Assembly: GCA_964036665.1 (NCBI GenBank)
Contig: OZ038532.1
Span: 12,170,537-12,234,536 of the forward strand
Direction of reading: 5' to 3'
Length of the DNA stretch: 64,000 nucleotides
Source of the DNA: Gordius sp. MW1
Taxonomy: Eukaryota; Nematomorpha; Gordioida; Gordea; Gordiidae
Shown: positions 50,522 through 63,843 of the stretch, piece after piece
How positions within the stretch are numbered: position 1 is the first letter of the stretch
Layout: the number at the start of each line of letters is the position of its first letter
Notes under the pieces: model-generated
Told to the model about the DNA's origin: nothing
Seen by the model: only the letters and a program-made list of their open reading frames with translations
The model's database searches: none
Program-made: the position numbers and the translations under genes

Positions 50522-53500
50522 TAATATGTGTGCTATTTATTGTGTGGATTGTCTATGCTACATTTTTCCATTCACGAGTTATTGGATATATTCTGACAAA
50601 GTTCATAAATTTGATGTTAATTTCAAAAAAAGAAAATTTTAAAATAGGTAATAGTGAATTTATCTTGAATAGAATAAAAAAATCTAATAATATAATTTTA
50701 TGTTGTGTAATTATTTTCTTTAAGGCTCAATAGCAATCTCATTTTTACCTGGGAAATTGATGCTTCGTGATGTACAATACACAACTAAAGACTATTCAAT
50801 ATATATAAATGATGGATTTATAATTTTTCGTTGGTGGATTCCTTTGAATGAAACCATTAATTTACAAGAAAGTATTGCTTTTATATAAATTATCTTGAAT
50901 AATCTTTACTTTGCTATTAGGTTATTCTATTCACAGAATTTTTTGTTCATTAAATGGTGTCCAAGTGTTTTGCTACAATCAATCAAACATATATGCAAAA
51001 TTAGCTTTAGCACTTGAATGTATGCTTAATAAAACAGATCCCCATCAAATGTAACATAACAACTATTTTGATCTAATTAATTTAAAACCAATTTATGTTT
51101 AGACCAGAACTGTTTCCTAAACAAAAAGCTTCTGCTTCTATATCAGATTTTACATTTTGGCTTACATTCTTTCCTGTCATGAAGTTTCAAATTAATCAAG
51201 TAAGTATCAAATTATAAACTGGTGAGATAGTTTTCTCTAAAATATGATTGATTAAGTCCTTTTTTAAAGGAATATGGAACTTGACTTAATATTTTAGGTT
51301 AATGAGAATTATACATCCACCTCAAACATCTTATGAAAAAATTGGGTTCATAGAGATTTAAAATTTTTACAAAATATTTACCAGTCACTAAATTAGTTTT
51401 CCATTTCTTTTAAGTAGGATTAATACTTCTGGATTGTCCAAATAACTTTCATAATTGCACAAATTTTATTATTAATCTTTGTTGCAAGGGGCCAAAAAAA
51501 TTACCTAGCCCTGCATTACATCTAGAGCCTTGCAAAATGGATTTTCTTTGGCCCGAGCCCGACAGTATATTATTTAATTATCCCAAGTCCGACCTGAGCC
51601 CAAATTCTTTTTAATTTTCACTCTGACCCGAGCTTGACCCTTTGAAATTTTTTTAGATAGAAAATAGATTTGATTTTTATTATTCGTAATTTACAACTAG
51701 GATAAATTTGGAATAAAAAATTTTTATTGTGCCACGATTTATTCTGCTAATAATTTTAATCAAAAAATCTAACTAAATATAATATATTTTATCTAACGTT
51801 TAAAATAAAAAGCTTTATAATAATAAATTAGTTTTGACGAATGTTAAAAAAGTTTTTATTTAAATTTAACCTTTTCCTTTGGCATTTTTAATAAAATTTT
51901 TTGCAACTAATAGAATATGATTTTTAAGTCGGAGAAGTTTTAAAGAAAATGACCTTAGCGAGTCTTAGTTTTTTTTCGTAGCACAAGTTTTAATTCGTAT
52001 TATAATTTTTTAATAATTCCTAGTTTAACAAATTTTATGCCTTTTTTTCTATGATAAATGTTGTTAAAGCACACACAAACTATTTTTTATGAATTTTTTT
52101 TTACTCACACTCATTATAACATTTGGATAAAATAGATTAACTATTTTTAAATTTGGCATGATTAAAAAAAATAAATATTGTTTTCTGAAGCAAGTGAATT
52201 TGTTAGAAGTGAACAATATTTTAAATGATTTAGAGAGAACAAAATTGCTATATAAAATTTGACGATGGGGGAGGGAGCACCTGCCCTTCCCTGCCTCCCC
52301 TTGCCTAAGCCCATGATTTAGCCAATTAGATAGACTCTAAGATTACCCTTTTTAAATTTTTAGTTTGTTAAACGTGCTATAAGCGTATAAGAAAAAAATG
52401 GTTAATATTTCTAAAATCATAATTAGTTTTTTTATAAAGCTAAATTTAAATTTAATGTGTAAACTTCATTAAAGGCTAGATTGGTGATTGGGAATCAAAC
52501 GCTACCAAATGTGTTGGCGATAGAAGTGGAGGAAAGCAAGTTTTATTACTTCGTTAGGCCTGCCATGTCTGACGCATCGGCCGATTTATTTTGCGAAAAG
52601 ATTAAGGGGAAAGCTTCCGACCTCAAGATAGCTCTCGTTAGGAATGACCGTTACACCAAAAGCAATTACGAATGGTATAGTGTTGATATCGCTTTGTTTT
52701 CCTTTTACTTGGTCGCGTGAATATATTTAAGCTTGATCCGGCTCAGGCCGACTAAGTTTAAGTAAGTGATTTATCTATTTCAAATTGGCGGACTGATTAT
52801 TTGGATTTTAACGTGTTATTTTTATATACTTTAACTTGACTCGGATTGAGTCTGGCTTTAGTAACATTCTTCTTACCTACTGTACACCAAAACTTGGCAC
52901 ATATCAAATATATCTTATGCATGCCACGCAAATGATGATACAAATTTGATTTGTCAAGCTTTTAGGCCATTTTATGCTTGTCGCCATAATCTTCTGGTTG
53001 TTAATAGTATGGCTCGAATACATAGAAATGCACTTTTGGCCTATACTCGGACAAATCTTGAAACATTACTTCATGTTTGTTCTAGCTCCTAATTTTCAAA
53101 AATCAATATTTCGCAGAAAAATTAAGCCAAAATTTTTGATATCGAATAAATGTTCAACTATCAATTATGGCAAATATTTAAACATTTGGGGCATTTTAAT
53201 ACGACATTTAGGCTAAACAACAAAAGGGCATTGACTTGGCTTTAACTAAAAAATACAAGTCACTAGTGTTGTAAAAACGGCTGGATTTTGTTTGGTAGAC
53301 CTTTGGTTTTAGCCGACTAAACATAAACAGACCAAACATTACTATCTCCTAATATTTTGTTTGGATTTATATCGATTAATGTTAGCCTACTGTTCAACAG
53401 GCCCCCTATTTCGATGGACCATAAATACACGATAGCCACATGTCCCAGGCTAGAATTCGAATATTGTCAGGATAAGCCCGGTCTATTGACAACCCAAAAC

Positions 53501-56500
53501 GAATCTACGTATCCATGTTGGACATGCAATGCTAATCTCTCCAAAACCTCGACCATAAGTTATGGGCCCTGGGCTGACAAAAATAGGTTTATGCCGCTTC
53601 ACCCTTTGTGCTTTATTATTTACTTCATCGGCTTTATTTCATTAGTTTAGGTAGGGCTATAGGCATTATATCTGAAATTGGCTATTTTTTCATTCTATAT
53701 CTAAAAGATTTGCAGGTTTTTCATATGTGAACTATAAACTTACGATACAAGCTTTGCAAACAATTTTTTCTTATGCCGCAGCAGACTTATGATTGATCTT
53801 GTATGGTTTCATCAATTCATATTCGTGTATGTGATTGATCTTGTATGGTTTCCTTAATTCATATTCGTGTATGATTTGTAAAAACATGCATGAAAAAGTA
53901 AAATAAATTATATTACACAGTCAAATATTTTATGATTTTAAAATAGTGATTCTATCGAATTATTTTGCATCCATTACGCAAGATTTCATGATAAGCAAAC
54001 ACTATTAGGAAAGATATAAGGATTCGCATCAGTATCTTGTTGAATGTTATAGATTTAATTTATTTTTATATCTAGAGAGTATTTGTACTCGTTCTTTTTT
54101 CCGACGTTTTACGAAGATCTTACACCAGTGGCGGAACTTGGGACCTCATTACGCATTCATAAATCTTTTAAGTTGACCATAAACACGGAAGAACGCACTA
54201 ATGTCAATGTTGTTTTTGCCAAGTTTAAGGTAAAAAAATTACAAAACTATTATCTATTATAAACTTCAAAAACAATAAAGTGTTTTAAAATCTTTGTTTT
54301 ATCAAAAACTATCTTTCAATATAGATATTTTTAGCGTATATTTGCTATTTTTATATATTAGTTTACGTTTAAACAGATTTGCATTGTTATTTCCTCCTCC
54401 TATCTATTGATAGGTTGCACTCTCATGTAGAATATCAAATATCATTAATATTTTATTTTGACATGCCTAAATGTTTAACACTCAAATCATTTTTAGGAAT
54501 TTATATTCAATTTTCTAGACCACGAAGACCTTGAATCTCGTTATTAACGAACCATCTACAATAAATATAAGCGTCCCTTTCACTAGGGATCTATATCGAT
54601 TAGAGCAATCAGCATTCAAAATGGATTCTGATATGCCCCCGAGCCAGGAAAATAACGCGGAATTGACAGTAGCCAACACTCTCACAACTCGCTTCACCTT
54701 CATCGAGGCCATTTTAAATGGTTTTGATGCTAATACCAGCATGATGTTTAAGCCCTTTTTGAAGAGCAAAGTTTTAAAAGTTAGTTTAATTCTTAAGTGT
54801 CAAGTTTAAGAAAATTGATTAAATGTTTCATTTATATTTGTAAAACTTTTTTTATATTAGCTGAAGCTAGATATTAACTGCAAGCGTTATTTTAACGAGC
54901 TTCAAATTTGGTATTTTGACATCAATCTAAATGATCCTTTGGTTTACGGGCTCTACAATCACAAGGATTTAATCACAGGTACATAGGATTGTTCAATTAT
55001 TTTGATATAAACGCTTTATATTTGAAGAACGTCAATTTATTATAATTCATTTTTTTAAATTCAAGCTTAAACACGTTATATATTTGCTGGGTATCGACAA
55101 AATTATCTACTGTTTACTTAACTACTGTTTTACTTAGAAAATTATTATTTTAATATATATAAATTTTAAGCACATTTTTGCTTGGCTCTCAATTTATGCT
55201 TAGAGCTTAATTATTTTGAGGTTATTAAATGTTGCTTATTTTCGTAAATATAAATTAAAGATTTAATCGATGATTGGGGCAATAAAGAACAACGACCCGA
55301 TGCTTTAACTTTCGCGCCGTTCGTATGGAAATTTAATGTAATAGCGGACAATTTACACTTGATAACCTTCACTAACCCTTACAATTACGTGGATTGTTCA
55401 AATGCCGGTTATAACAGTCAAAATTGCATGACCGCGTTGCAAATGCGAAGTCTGGCAGGAAACTTTGCCCTAAATTTTAATACGTTTGCCCCGAAAATGA
55501 ACGCGATCAACTTTGATTTTAATGTGAGCGTTATATTTTTATCCGATGCATTTGCAAATTTTTATTTTATATTAATTTATTATTTAGGCTCAACATGTTG
55601 CATTGTCATGCATAATACCTGACTATGTCGCTGGCAAGGCATACTTGCTTCTCGTGCAAAAAGAATCACGCTATTTCTCCAAGGGAATGCCCCTTTCCCT
55701 AGAGAGCAATGATAGGCTGCTTGACGATGGATTTGATAAAAGGTGAACTATCTAAATAAAATAGCGTTATGATTTTGACATGGGCGTAGCCAGTATTGGA
55801 ATTATGGGGGGGGGCAATAATGATTTAGGGAGGGGCAAAATGATAATTTTTTGAAATTTTAACCATAATTATATAAAATTTTAACGGTTTTTTGGATTGC
55901 CCCCCCCTGCCTACGCCCATGGATTTTTATGTAGTACTTTGATATTGAGATGTGTTTTTTATTATAATAATTTTTTGTTAACTCATCAATAAGTCATCGG
56001 TTTATTCCAGATTGTTTTCTAATTTTCTCTCCATATATTGACTCGTTTTTAAACTTTTTTATATTTATAGAAGGTGGTTGACTTGTTGGGAAATCCAGGA
56101 GAATTTGCATTTCCATATTAATTACAGTTATTACCCTGAATACCCTTCTTCGCAAGCATATGTTCATAAGTAAATATTTTTATCGTTCAGAGTAATGTTA
56201 TTATAATGTACACTATATCCATAGACTATATCTTAGTATTGTAACTATTAAAATAAAAATACGATTTGGAGTTTTCCTACATGGAATTTTATAATTAATA
56301 TCTTTAAGAAATGAATATTTTTATAGTTAGCATTAACATTTTATAAATTTAAATTTTTATTAAACCTATTTAAAATTTAAGTTATTGAACAATGGGTCGT
56401 TACTATTTTTTGACCGATCAAAGCTGCTACTTTATAGCCTCCTATATGTTCATTAAGATATGACACTTTGAACAATGATTGAATTTAATTATTTGCCAGC

Positions 56501-59500
56501 TCTATAAAACCTTTGCCGGCAAAAAGAGGACAAGTCACAAACGTTGATTCAATGACAATAAGTGTTACCCTCGATCCTTCTAACGTATACGTTAATGGAG
56601 CGCTCCTTATTCATTTAATCCATTTTAAAGTACGGCATTTATTAATAATCCTATGAAATTGAAACCTATATTAGGAAAATTATTTTGGGGAATTCCAATG
56701 CTTTACACCTTCACCTGATGAGGAGGAACGTTCTGTGATTGTTTTGGATGTGCCGACATTAAACTCGGAAAATGAAGAGAGTGCTCAGAATCTTTTTTCT
56801 TCTTTAGACATAAGAGTTTTTGTTAATCTACGAAATCCCAATGTTATTTTGCAAAAGGTTAATCTTACTTATTTTAATTTAATGTTTAATATTGAATAAC
56901 TTTTAGTAGTTTGGTTGGATACCTTTTATCTTCCAAATTTTATTTTTATTTGTGAAAAGGCATGTTCTTCTCGACTCGATGAATATTGTCCTGCCGTTAC
57001 TTTCCAACAAATAACCTTTTTAATGATCAAAACGTCCGATGAAACCATTATGAAGTTAGAAGCGTCACCTGCCACTTTAAAACTATCAAATAAAGCAAAA
57101 ATTGACGTTGCAAACACTTTCGAAGTAAATAAAATTTTTAATATATATATTTGATCTTGATATCTCTTTAAAAGTATATTGTAAACTCTATATTTTGCAA
57201 TTAAGTGCGGCGATAAGTTCCAATATTTTGGGGTGGCAACTTAAATTACCGTTGGCTGTGTAATAGAAATTTCTATATTTTTACAAATGTTTTTGCATTG
57301 TTAGCAAGCTTTAGAGCGACCCATAGTTGATAAGGTGGCCAAAAAAGAGGAAGAAGAAAGGGAAAGCGTGCTGGTAATAGATGGCATTCAATTTAAAGCA
57401 CGCGCCCTCTTTTCGCGACGAGACCTTTCTCTGCTCCAAGAATCTTTGGAATATGCCTGGATAATTCATTTCAATATGGGAGACATCAACGGGGAGATCA
57501 CTACCACTCACGTAAGAACTTTCAGCATTTTGGCTCATGTATATATGTTGAAATAGAGATTCATTGGCGTCTAACATTGGAATTAGAGGATTTTTTAAAA
57601 TTTTAGCCTTAATTTTGAATTTTTAGTTCTGGGGGGCAGCCGCCCCTTCCTGCCCCCCCCCGGCTACGCCCATGTAGAGATTTTTGAACGTTTAATGTTT
57701 TATAAATTTATGTATGCGTCAACAAACGCTTTATAGATTTTGCAAATGACGGAATTCGTAAATATGTTGGCACTCTCAATAAAAGCTTACAACAACGATT
57801 GCATACACCCAAAGATAATTAAAGTAAGTCGCGGGTATAAAGTTTCTGAACAGCCTGGGTCCGTAAAAATGACAAGCGTGGCAAGAACCTCCAAATTTAA
57901 ATCGGATCAATCCACAAGGTCTACCAACCAAAAACTTAATTTACTGAGGGATAAGACGGGAAGCTCATTATCCGTTCTCCTAGAACCTAGTTACACCCTG
58001 GAAACGTTTAAATTTTGTCCAATAACGATGCACTTTGGCGCAATAGATTTGACAATTTGGAACGATCAACATTCCTTAAACCTTCACGTAATTATTCAAA
58101 CAAAAATTTCTCGTTTAATTTTTATTTAAATAAGCATTGCTTACCTTTTGTTTAATGCTATATTTATCAGATGAATTAAGTAACGCGAGCAAAACCCTGC
58201 TACTATATTTGTATGCGTTTTCAACTCATATTATACTCCATTTGCTTTTTTACTTACATATTAAATTTAACTTGCTATCTTTTAGGTTAGAAAAATGTTT
58301 TTATTGTTAAAACTTAAAATTAAGTGAATTTTTTAAAATATACAAGATGTTACTACATTAGGTTTTACTATATAAGGCCAAATATAAAAATATTAGTCTA
58401 ATTATGAATAATGCTAAAAAGGTATTATTAAAATCTTGGTAACAATTTAGATGCCAGCTCATTAATTTAATATATTTTAGCATATAACATGACATAATTA
58501 TTTGGAAATAAACTTCTATCGGTCAAAAAAATGAATGAAAATGTCATTTAAACGAGGATTATGATGAAAACCGTATTGGTAAAGTTACTGCTTACTGGAA
58601 AATGTATATCGGTCAATAAAATATAATATAAAATAAATTCAAAAAGATCTCTCAAATACATTTGAGTAGACAGGTCGGTCATGGAGGCGCGGTGGCTGAG
58701 AGGCAAGCCGTGCATGACTGACTAATCTTGTCGCACATTGAATTTGGGAAATGGCGCCGCGAGGATTCGATCAATATGTTTAAAGCATCAATTACACCAT
58801 CAGCGGTGATTAATATTGATGATATTTATATTAAAATGTTGATAGATACGGGCGCTTCCATTTCGATCATAAGTCATCGTAGTTTTAAAAAATATTGGCC
58901 GCTAAGAAAATATAAGGCAGCAGGTCTTTTAGCTAAACAAGTTAACAATACTTATATTAATGTATTAGGTAAAGTTAATGTAATAGTAACAGTGAATAAT
59001 TATAAGGTTAATCTAGAGTTATATATACTCAAGGAGGATGTGGACAACATAATGGGATGGCCATGGATAAAGGTAATAGGCCCTAAATTAAACTGGTGGG
59101 GAATTTGTGAGTCAGATAATTTAAATAAAATTTGTAGTTTTAAAGCTGAGTCCATAGTGGCATCGCGATTGCCCAGTGGTGCTTTAGAGAGCGGGGACGC
59201 TGAGTCTTGTAGCCGTGAAGCACCCCATTTTATAACTAATTCAGAGGGCAGGATTTCATTGAAATCAGTTGTCCATGAATCAGTTCCGAGGGCAAAGGCA
59301 AAACTTGTCACAACATGGCCAGCAGAAATTACATTAATTTTGGGCTAAAGTTTGGAAAATTGTTTGAAAAATTATGTTGGTTTGAACGTTGTTTTAAAGT
59401 TGATAAGCTAAATCGCCGGCTCGACCTAATTCCGCCCCAGTCTTTAAATGATTTTTAACAACACTGAAACCCCTAAACCTTTTTCGGAACGTTAGGACTT

Positions 59501-62500
59501 TAAGTCTTTGACTTCTCGATAAAGGGGGAGGTGTGGTGTTCAACCTAAACCCCCCCCCCCCCCCCCCCACCCATACTTACACTTATACCCTACGATTTTT
59601 ATAGTTATCCAATTTAATTATGGCAAATTTATTTTAATTAAATTCGCTCGCTCGAGATAGGTAGTAAAAAGCGAAGTGGTACCATCTCGTGGTAACAATG
59701 ATGTCTCATCAGTCATAAAATAAATTTGCCATAATTAAATTGGATAACTATAAAAATCGTAGGGTATAAGTGTAAGTATGTGTGGGGGGGGGTTTAGGTT
59801 GAACACCACAGTATTCAATCTTCTTTAATAAATCGTCAAGCTAAATTAATTTAATAAAAAAATTTTAATAATCAAAATCTACATATATACCAAAAACAGT
59901 TTCTAACGGATGAAGCAAGGCCTTTATAAAAAATTAGCCATTTTACTATTAATGTAGTAGTTATTGGAGCCCATTTTAAGATTACCAAAATATTGCCTTA
60001 GATCATGATATAGTAGCTTCATCTTTTGAACAAGTTTAATAAACAATCAGTCATCCAAGTAGTTTTATTTTGACCATCATCAGGTGTCGCACCTAGCTTT
60101 TGGGACGTGTAATTTGATCGATTACTACTCTAATAAAACGATGGGATACCTAACGTTGGGTACTTCCTTGCTGGAATTGCGCACTCCTTCGATGAAAGGC
60201 GACGACGACAAGCAGCACGGTGATGACGAGGGGGTATACGTACTGAATTGTGGCTACGTTAAAATACCTACGATTACGATTGATATCGCTTCAGACCCCG
60301 CTACTGCCCCACCACTTTGGTCTGCCCAGGGAGTCAAGACCACGACTGTATCACCTTCCTTGATACAAAAACATTTTTTAACATTTCACGACGGAACCAC
60401 CAAGAGATTACCCTTTTTGTATGCCCACACCTCGGCTACGCGTTTTAGAGCTAGTCGAGAAAGGCACGCCGATTGTGGTTGTTACGCTTTTGCTCGGTGT
60501 ACCAAAAGCGAACCCGACCATACTACTACCGACTTTTTCGATGCTGACCATTTCGATCAACCCTTGCAAAATTTTTATCGCGACACCCTAAAATCTCTCT
60601 CGCTAAGCTTCGACTCTTGTAAGTGTTTTTATAAGGGAAAATTTTATAAAAATAATAAGGGGAAGGGGTTGTTTAAAGTTTTGCGTGAAGAGTGCACCTA
60701 ATTGTTAAATGGCTGGATGTTCTTATTATGAGCCCCCTCGATATTTATACGCAAATACGCATATGCACACTAAAAGTTTTTGATAAATTTTTGGATACCC
60801 CTAGCTTTTTTCCCAAATATATGTACACTGATTAACTTAAAAAGTGTAGCCTGTAATTTGTCATAGTAGAGTTATTTTTTTGGAAAAAATGTTTGAAAAT
60901 TGTGAAACTCTTCTCCCCTCCATAACTTATGTTTTTGAATTTTTTTGTATGGTTAAAATTCATAATTTATAAACATTTGGCTTTTTGAATACTCCAGCTA
61001 TCAGTTTATCGATATTACGATAATATGAATATATTAGATCCATTGCCGCCAGATGATCTTCTCGACCATGTGTCGCCCATAAAAACGAAGGATTCGGGTG
61101 TGCCAGGCTCTGGGGAATCCAAAGAAATTCCGCACCAGACGACATCAGATGTGGTTACGAGTGACAGCCTCGATAACGCATCCTTTCGTTCAGCCAAATC
61201 TTCCGTATCTGACACGAGTTTGGGTGATAAAAGCGGGAAACCTTTTAAAGGAATGAGTTCGCCACAATGGGTCATACTGACCGGTCAAATGAATAGATCC
61301 ATCGATAAATCGCCTCTTTTCATGTCGAGTTACGCTCATTACCTGCAAGTCGATCGTTTTGACAAAGGCACACGCAGAGGTGGCCATATTTATCGCAAAG
61401 GCATCAACACGACTCAAATTGTATCTTACACGGTATCTTCGAATTCCCTACTCACCCGTCCCGATTCTATGTATGGCAAGAGCTCACAAAAGACGGAAAA
61501 GGGGTTGGTTTTTTCCTTAAAAATAATATATTCTATTTGTTCGCTAATAAGTAATTTGTTATAATTAAAATATATTAAGAATTTTTGGCCTTGAAATGAT
61601 GAATGAGCGGGGGGAGGGGTATCTTAATTTACATAAGGCATTATGGTTTGTATATAGTAAAGTTCTAGATAAAAAAACACGATCACATATATAAAACATG
61701 ATTTAATTGGCCTAAAAGTGCAGGGTTTAAGATTCTGGCTATAAAAATTGGTTATAACTTTTACATTACATATTTACTAGGTCGCAAAAATTTCCTCTTC
61801 GAAATGCCAAACCCTCTGAGCACGAAAATCGAGAATTAGAGTCCAAACGTATGCTAAATTTTATAACCTAAGATTCATGATCTTTTTTAGCCTCATTGAT
61901 CAAAGTTAAGGTGAAAAGTTTCATTGAAATCCAGTTAACGCCTCTCGCCATTGATATACTCAAAAGGTAATTACAAATATTACCAAAATCTCGTTATGTT
62001 TATAGTTTTTCATGTACATTTTCAACACTATTTAGTATTTAAACATTTAATAAAAGGATATTTTGGGATATACAATTTGACACATTTCACATTCGTGTTA
62101 TTATCGATATTGATTAAAAAAGTTTGATAGATACCACGAACGATTCAATCGGAAAGTATGTAGGAAAAATGCATTGCTTAAATGTGTTGCAAAACGTGCA
62201 CGCTTCAATCCTTACCCAGTTAGGCGATTCAACTACGGCTTTAACCTCATGTCCTTCTCCCCGCTCATTTGTGTCCATCGAAATTCAGGGAGTAAAGAGA
62301 CTTTTAAATTCCTTCAACATATAGCAAAAATGATTTTAATTCAGAATTGTTTTAAATTTTTGTATGTATTCGAATTAAAAAGTTATAAATATTTAGGTGA
62401 AGTTAAATTGTCTACAAGTTTGCTTGATAAAGGAAAGAGTAACTATAGATCAATTGGACGAACTAAGTGAAATAGCCACATGCACAACTCTCTTTATAGC

Positions 62501-63843
62501 ATTTATCAACAAAATTAAAGTTCAAGCTTTTTCCAGCACACACTTACGAAGTTGGGATGCAGGGAAGAATACCGCTAAATTCATTGGTTATTTAGGACTC
62601 ATATATTTATCCTATATTTCTATTGTGTTATATAATTTCTTTTAATGCGGGTACAAATGAAGCCATTGCTTAAATAATTTTTTGGATATATTTTTAAACA
62701 AAAGTTATGGTCATTAAAAATTATAACGTCTTCTTTTCAATCACTCGTCTATCAAATTGCAGTCATATATGTATTCTAAACGTTTTATTGCAGTACGTAC
62801 ACAAATTGATTCCGTTGGTTTGCAATTGCGAAGATTTGAAAACGCGCAAAAACATATGTCTAGTACATCAATTATCGAGAATGGTAATAGGGCAGTGATA
62901 GCCGAAAAAAATTCAAAATTGAAATTCCGGATGCTTCCCCTGATTTTAAACCACAAAATAATGAATGAACAAAACACCAACATCTTTTTAGGAGCTTATC
63001 CTCTACTCGATTCAACGGGGTTTATTATTTTTGAAGCCTGTATAGAAGGTTTGTAGATATTACACTGTTACATAGTTTTAGCTTTTCTTGTTTCTCAAAA
63101 AATCCTTTTTTTATCGATATTAGGTATAAATGTGAAAAGTGATATTTTGGACCACCATTTCTTGTTAAACGACTTTCACCCTATACTTCAATGTTCGGAA
63201 AGGGGCGAAAGTAACCTATTTACCGTTCAAAATATCTGTGATTAATAATATTATACATTAATCGAGTTTTTATTTAAGTAAATTCTATTAATGATTATAT
63301 TAGTGCCTTGCATAATTTTAACTTGGCTTAATAATATTCTGTGAAAATGATTGATTTAGTAAATTTATTGACACATCGTTGAGTTCGAATAAAATATATT
63401 GCTTTCATTTTAAGATTGGAATATTAATTTATAAAATTGTTATAATTTTTAGGGTATAATAAATTAATTGTAATTTGTTGTTTCATAATAGGTGCTGTCC
63501 CGGAATTATCAACCATCGAATCGAGTTTAAGTATAGACGATATATGGTTAAATTTCCCAGCATCATTTTATTTTGACCAGAATAAGGAATTGACCAACGC
63601 CCAGTAATTTTTTTGTTAATTCTTGTAAAAAAGAATAAATACATTTTTTGAAATTATCCGCAATTTAGAGACGATTGGCATATATTCACAACTACATCTG
63701 CCTCTATAACTGCATGGGTCAATCCAACTTACAGACTTGTCAAATACATGCAGATATATAAAGAGGCCATGCGCTCCGAGTGTTTGTTTATAATCAACTT
63801 TTTGCTTATGCAAACTAAAGACACTTTGTTAAATGGGATATTT
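50522..63843 (+). CDS. BLTP1: BLTP1 (KIAA1109/Tweek) bridge-like lipid transfer protein, N-terminal third
   Basis: A very large tube-shaped protein that moves phospholipids at ER contact sites. Exons: 50522-50647, 50725-50871, 50921-51050, 51103-51199, 52475-52674, 53401-53586, 54076-54229, 54519-54779, 54861-54978, 55261-55523, 55588-55742, 56072-56169, 56500-56629, 56675-56857, 56960-57124, 57305-57511, 57737-58087, 60084-60618, 61038-61503, 61781-61848, 61891-61966, 62123-62291, 62397-62586, 62763-63048, 63124-63237, 63492-63603, 63669-63843. Phases agree, giving about 1,720 codons; the family is about 5,000 residues, so the gene continues rightward. The first exon holds the membrane anchor (ICVLFIVWIVYATFFHSR). 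Family landmarks: DGFIIFRWW, ISYGPWADKNREYLYSFFFP, APFVWKFN then NYVDCS, LEYAWIIHFNMGDINGEITT, a cysteine-rich CGCYAFARC, and LTPLAIDILK. The 5' exon with the initiator ATG is not found. A gypsy remnant lies in the intron 58088-60083. Confidence 0.96.
51515..51650. repeat. CCCGAGCCCGAC-type cluster in a BLTP1 intron, probable hAT remnant
   Basis: TCTAGAGCCTTGCAAAATGG is followed by GGCCCGAGCCCGACAGT, CCAAGTCCGACCTGAGCCC and CTGACCCGAGCTTGACCC. It resembles the CGGGTC cluster at 28060 in motif and in its TAGAG start, but more diverged. Confidence 0.4.
52258..52315. mobile_element. MITE end fragment (GCCTAAGCCCATG)
   Basis: GGGGGAGGGAGCACCTGCCC, TTCCCTGCCTCCCC and TTGCCTAAGCCCATG match the right end of the 50297 and 55779 family only. 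The left part is lost or unrecognisable. Confidence 0.55.
55779..55921. mobile_element. MITE, CATGGGCGTAGCCAG type, 143 bp
   Basis: Ends CATGGGCGTAGCCAG and CTACGCCCATG are inverted. The core has GGGGGGGGCAATAATGATTT, AGGGAGGGGCAAAATGATAA and TTTTAACCATAATTATAT. This is the cleanest copy and lies in a BLTP1 intron. Confidence 0.85.
57563..57675. mobile_element. MITE, 5' degraded copy
   Basis: TTGGCGTCTAACATTGGAAT is a decayed left end; TTTTAGCCTTAATTTTGAAT, GGGGCAGCCGCCCCTTCC and CCGGCTACGCCCATGTAG keep the right half. It lies in a BLTP1 intron. Confidence 0.75.
58683..58775 (+). other. tRNA-Ser-like relic at the start of the gypsy fragment
   Basis: GGTGGCTGAGAGGCAAGCC resembles a class II D-arm (GGC, loop, GCC) with an A-box-like TGGCTGAGAGG; GACTGACTAATC resembles the tRNA-Ser(GCT) anticodon loop; GAGGATTCGATC at about 58756-58767 resembles a B box. 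Acceptor and T stems do not pair well, so this is at best a degenerate tRNA or tRNA-derived sequence. It overlaps the protease frame. Confidence 0.3.
58728..59348 (+). pseudogene. Retropepsin-containing gypsy fragment, 206 aa
   Basis: The active site is IKMLIDTGASISIISH (LIDTGAS, an aspartic protease triad), followed by the flap-to-end region NVLGKVNVIVTVNNYKVNLE and IMGWPWIKVIGPKLNWW, a typical gypsy protease C-terminus. After about residue 130 the text becomes Ser/Arg-rich and leads to a stop at 59346. The nominal start is not a proven initiation site, since such proteases are made within a polyprotein. RT and integrase are missing. Confidence 0.8.
59532..59810 (+). repeat. Palindromic candidate 3' LTR or foldback element
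   Basis: Left arm 59532-59638 and right arm 59716-59810 are near-perfect inverted copies (TGTGGTGTTCAACCTAAACC / GGTTTAGGTTGAACACCACA; then TATACCCTACGATTTTTATA in inverse) with a ~77-nt spacer holding CTCGCTCGAGATAGGTAG. It begins TG, ends CA and follows a purine tract. A long C run (about 19 nt) in the left arm has a shorter G run as its partner. No flanking duplication is seen. Confidence 0.75.

Larger units (their letters stand above)
58690..59810 (+). mobile_element. Truncated Ty3/gypsy element: protease, purine tract, palindromic 3' end
   Basis: Protease frame 58728-59348, a ~170-bp spacer, then AAAGGGGGAGG (59521-59531) directly before TGTGGTGTTCAACC. A polypurine tract immediately 5' of a TG start is what precedes a 3' LTR. 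No 5' LTR or RT is present. The element lies in the BLTP1 intron 58088-60083; a related fragment is at 27720-28015. Confidence 0.65.

Noticed and set aside
52960..53085. Possible BLTP1 exon (frame with MARIHRNALLAYTR)
   Set aside because: The flanking exons 52475-52674 and 53401-53586 already join in phase and in register with the family.
58752..58758. TGGCGCC as a tRNA-Lys primer-binding site
   Set aside because: It falls inside the protease frame, not after an LTR.
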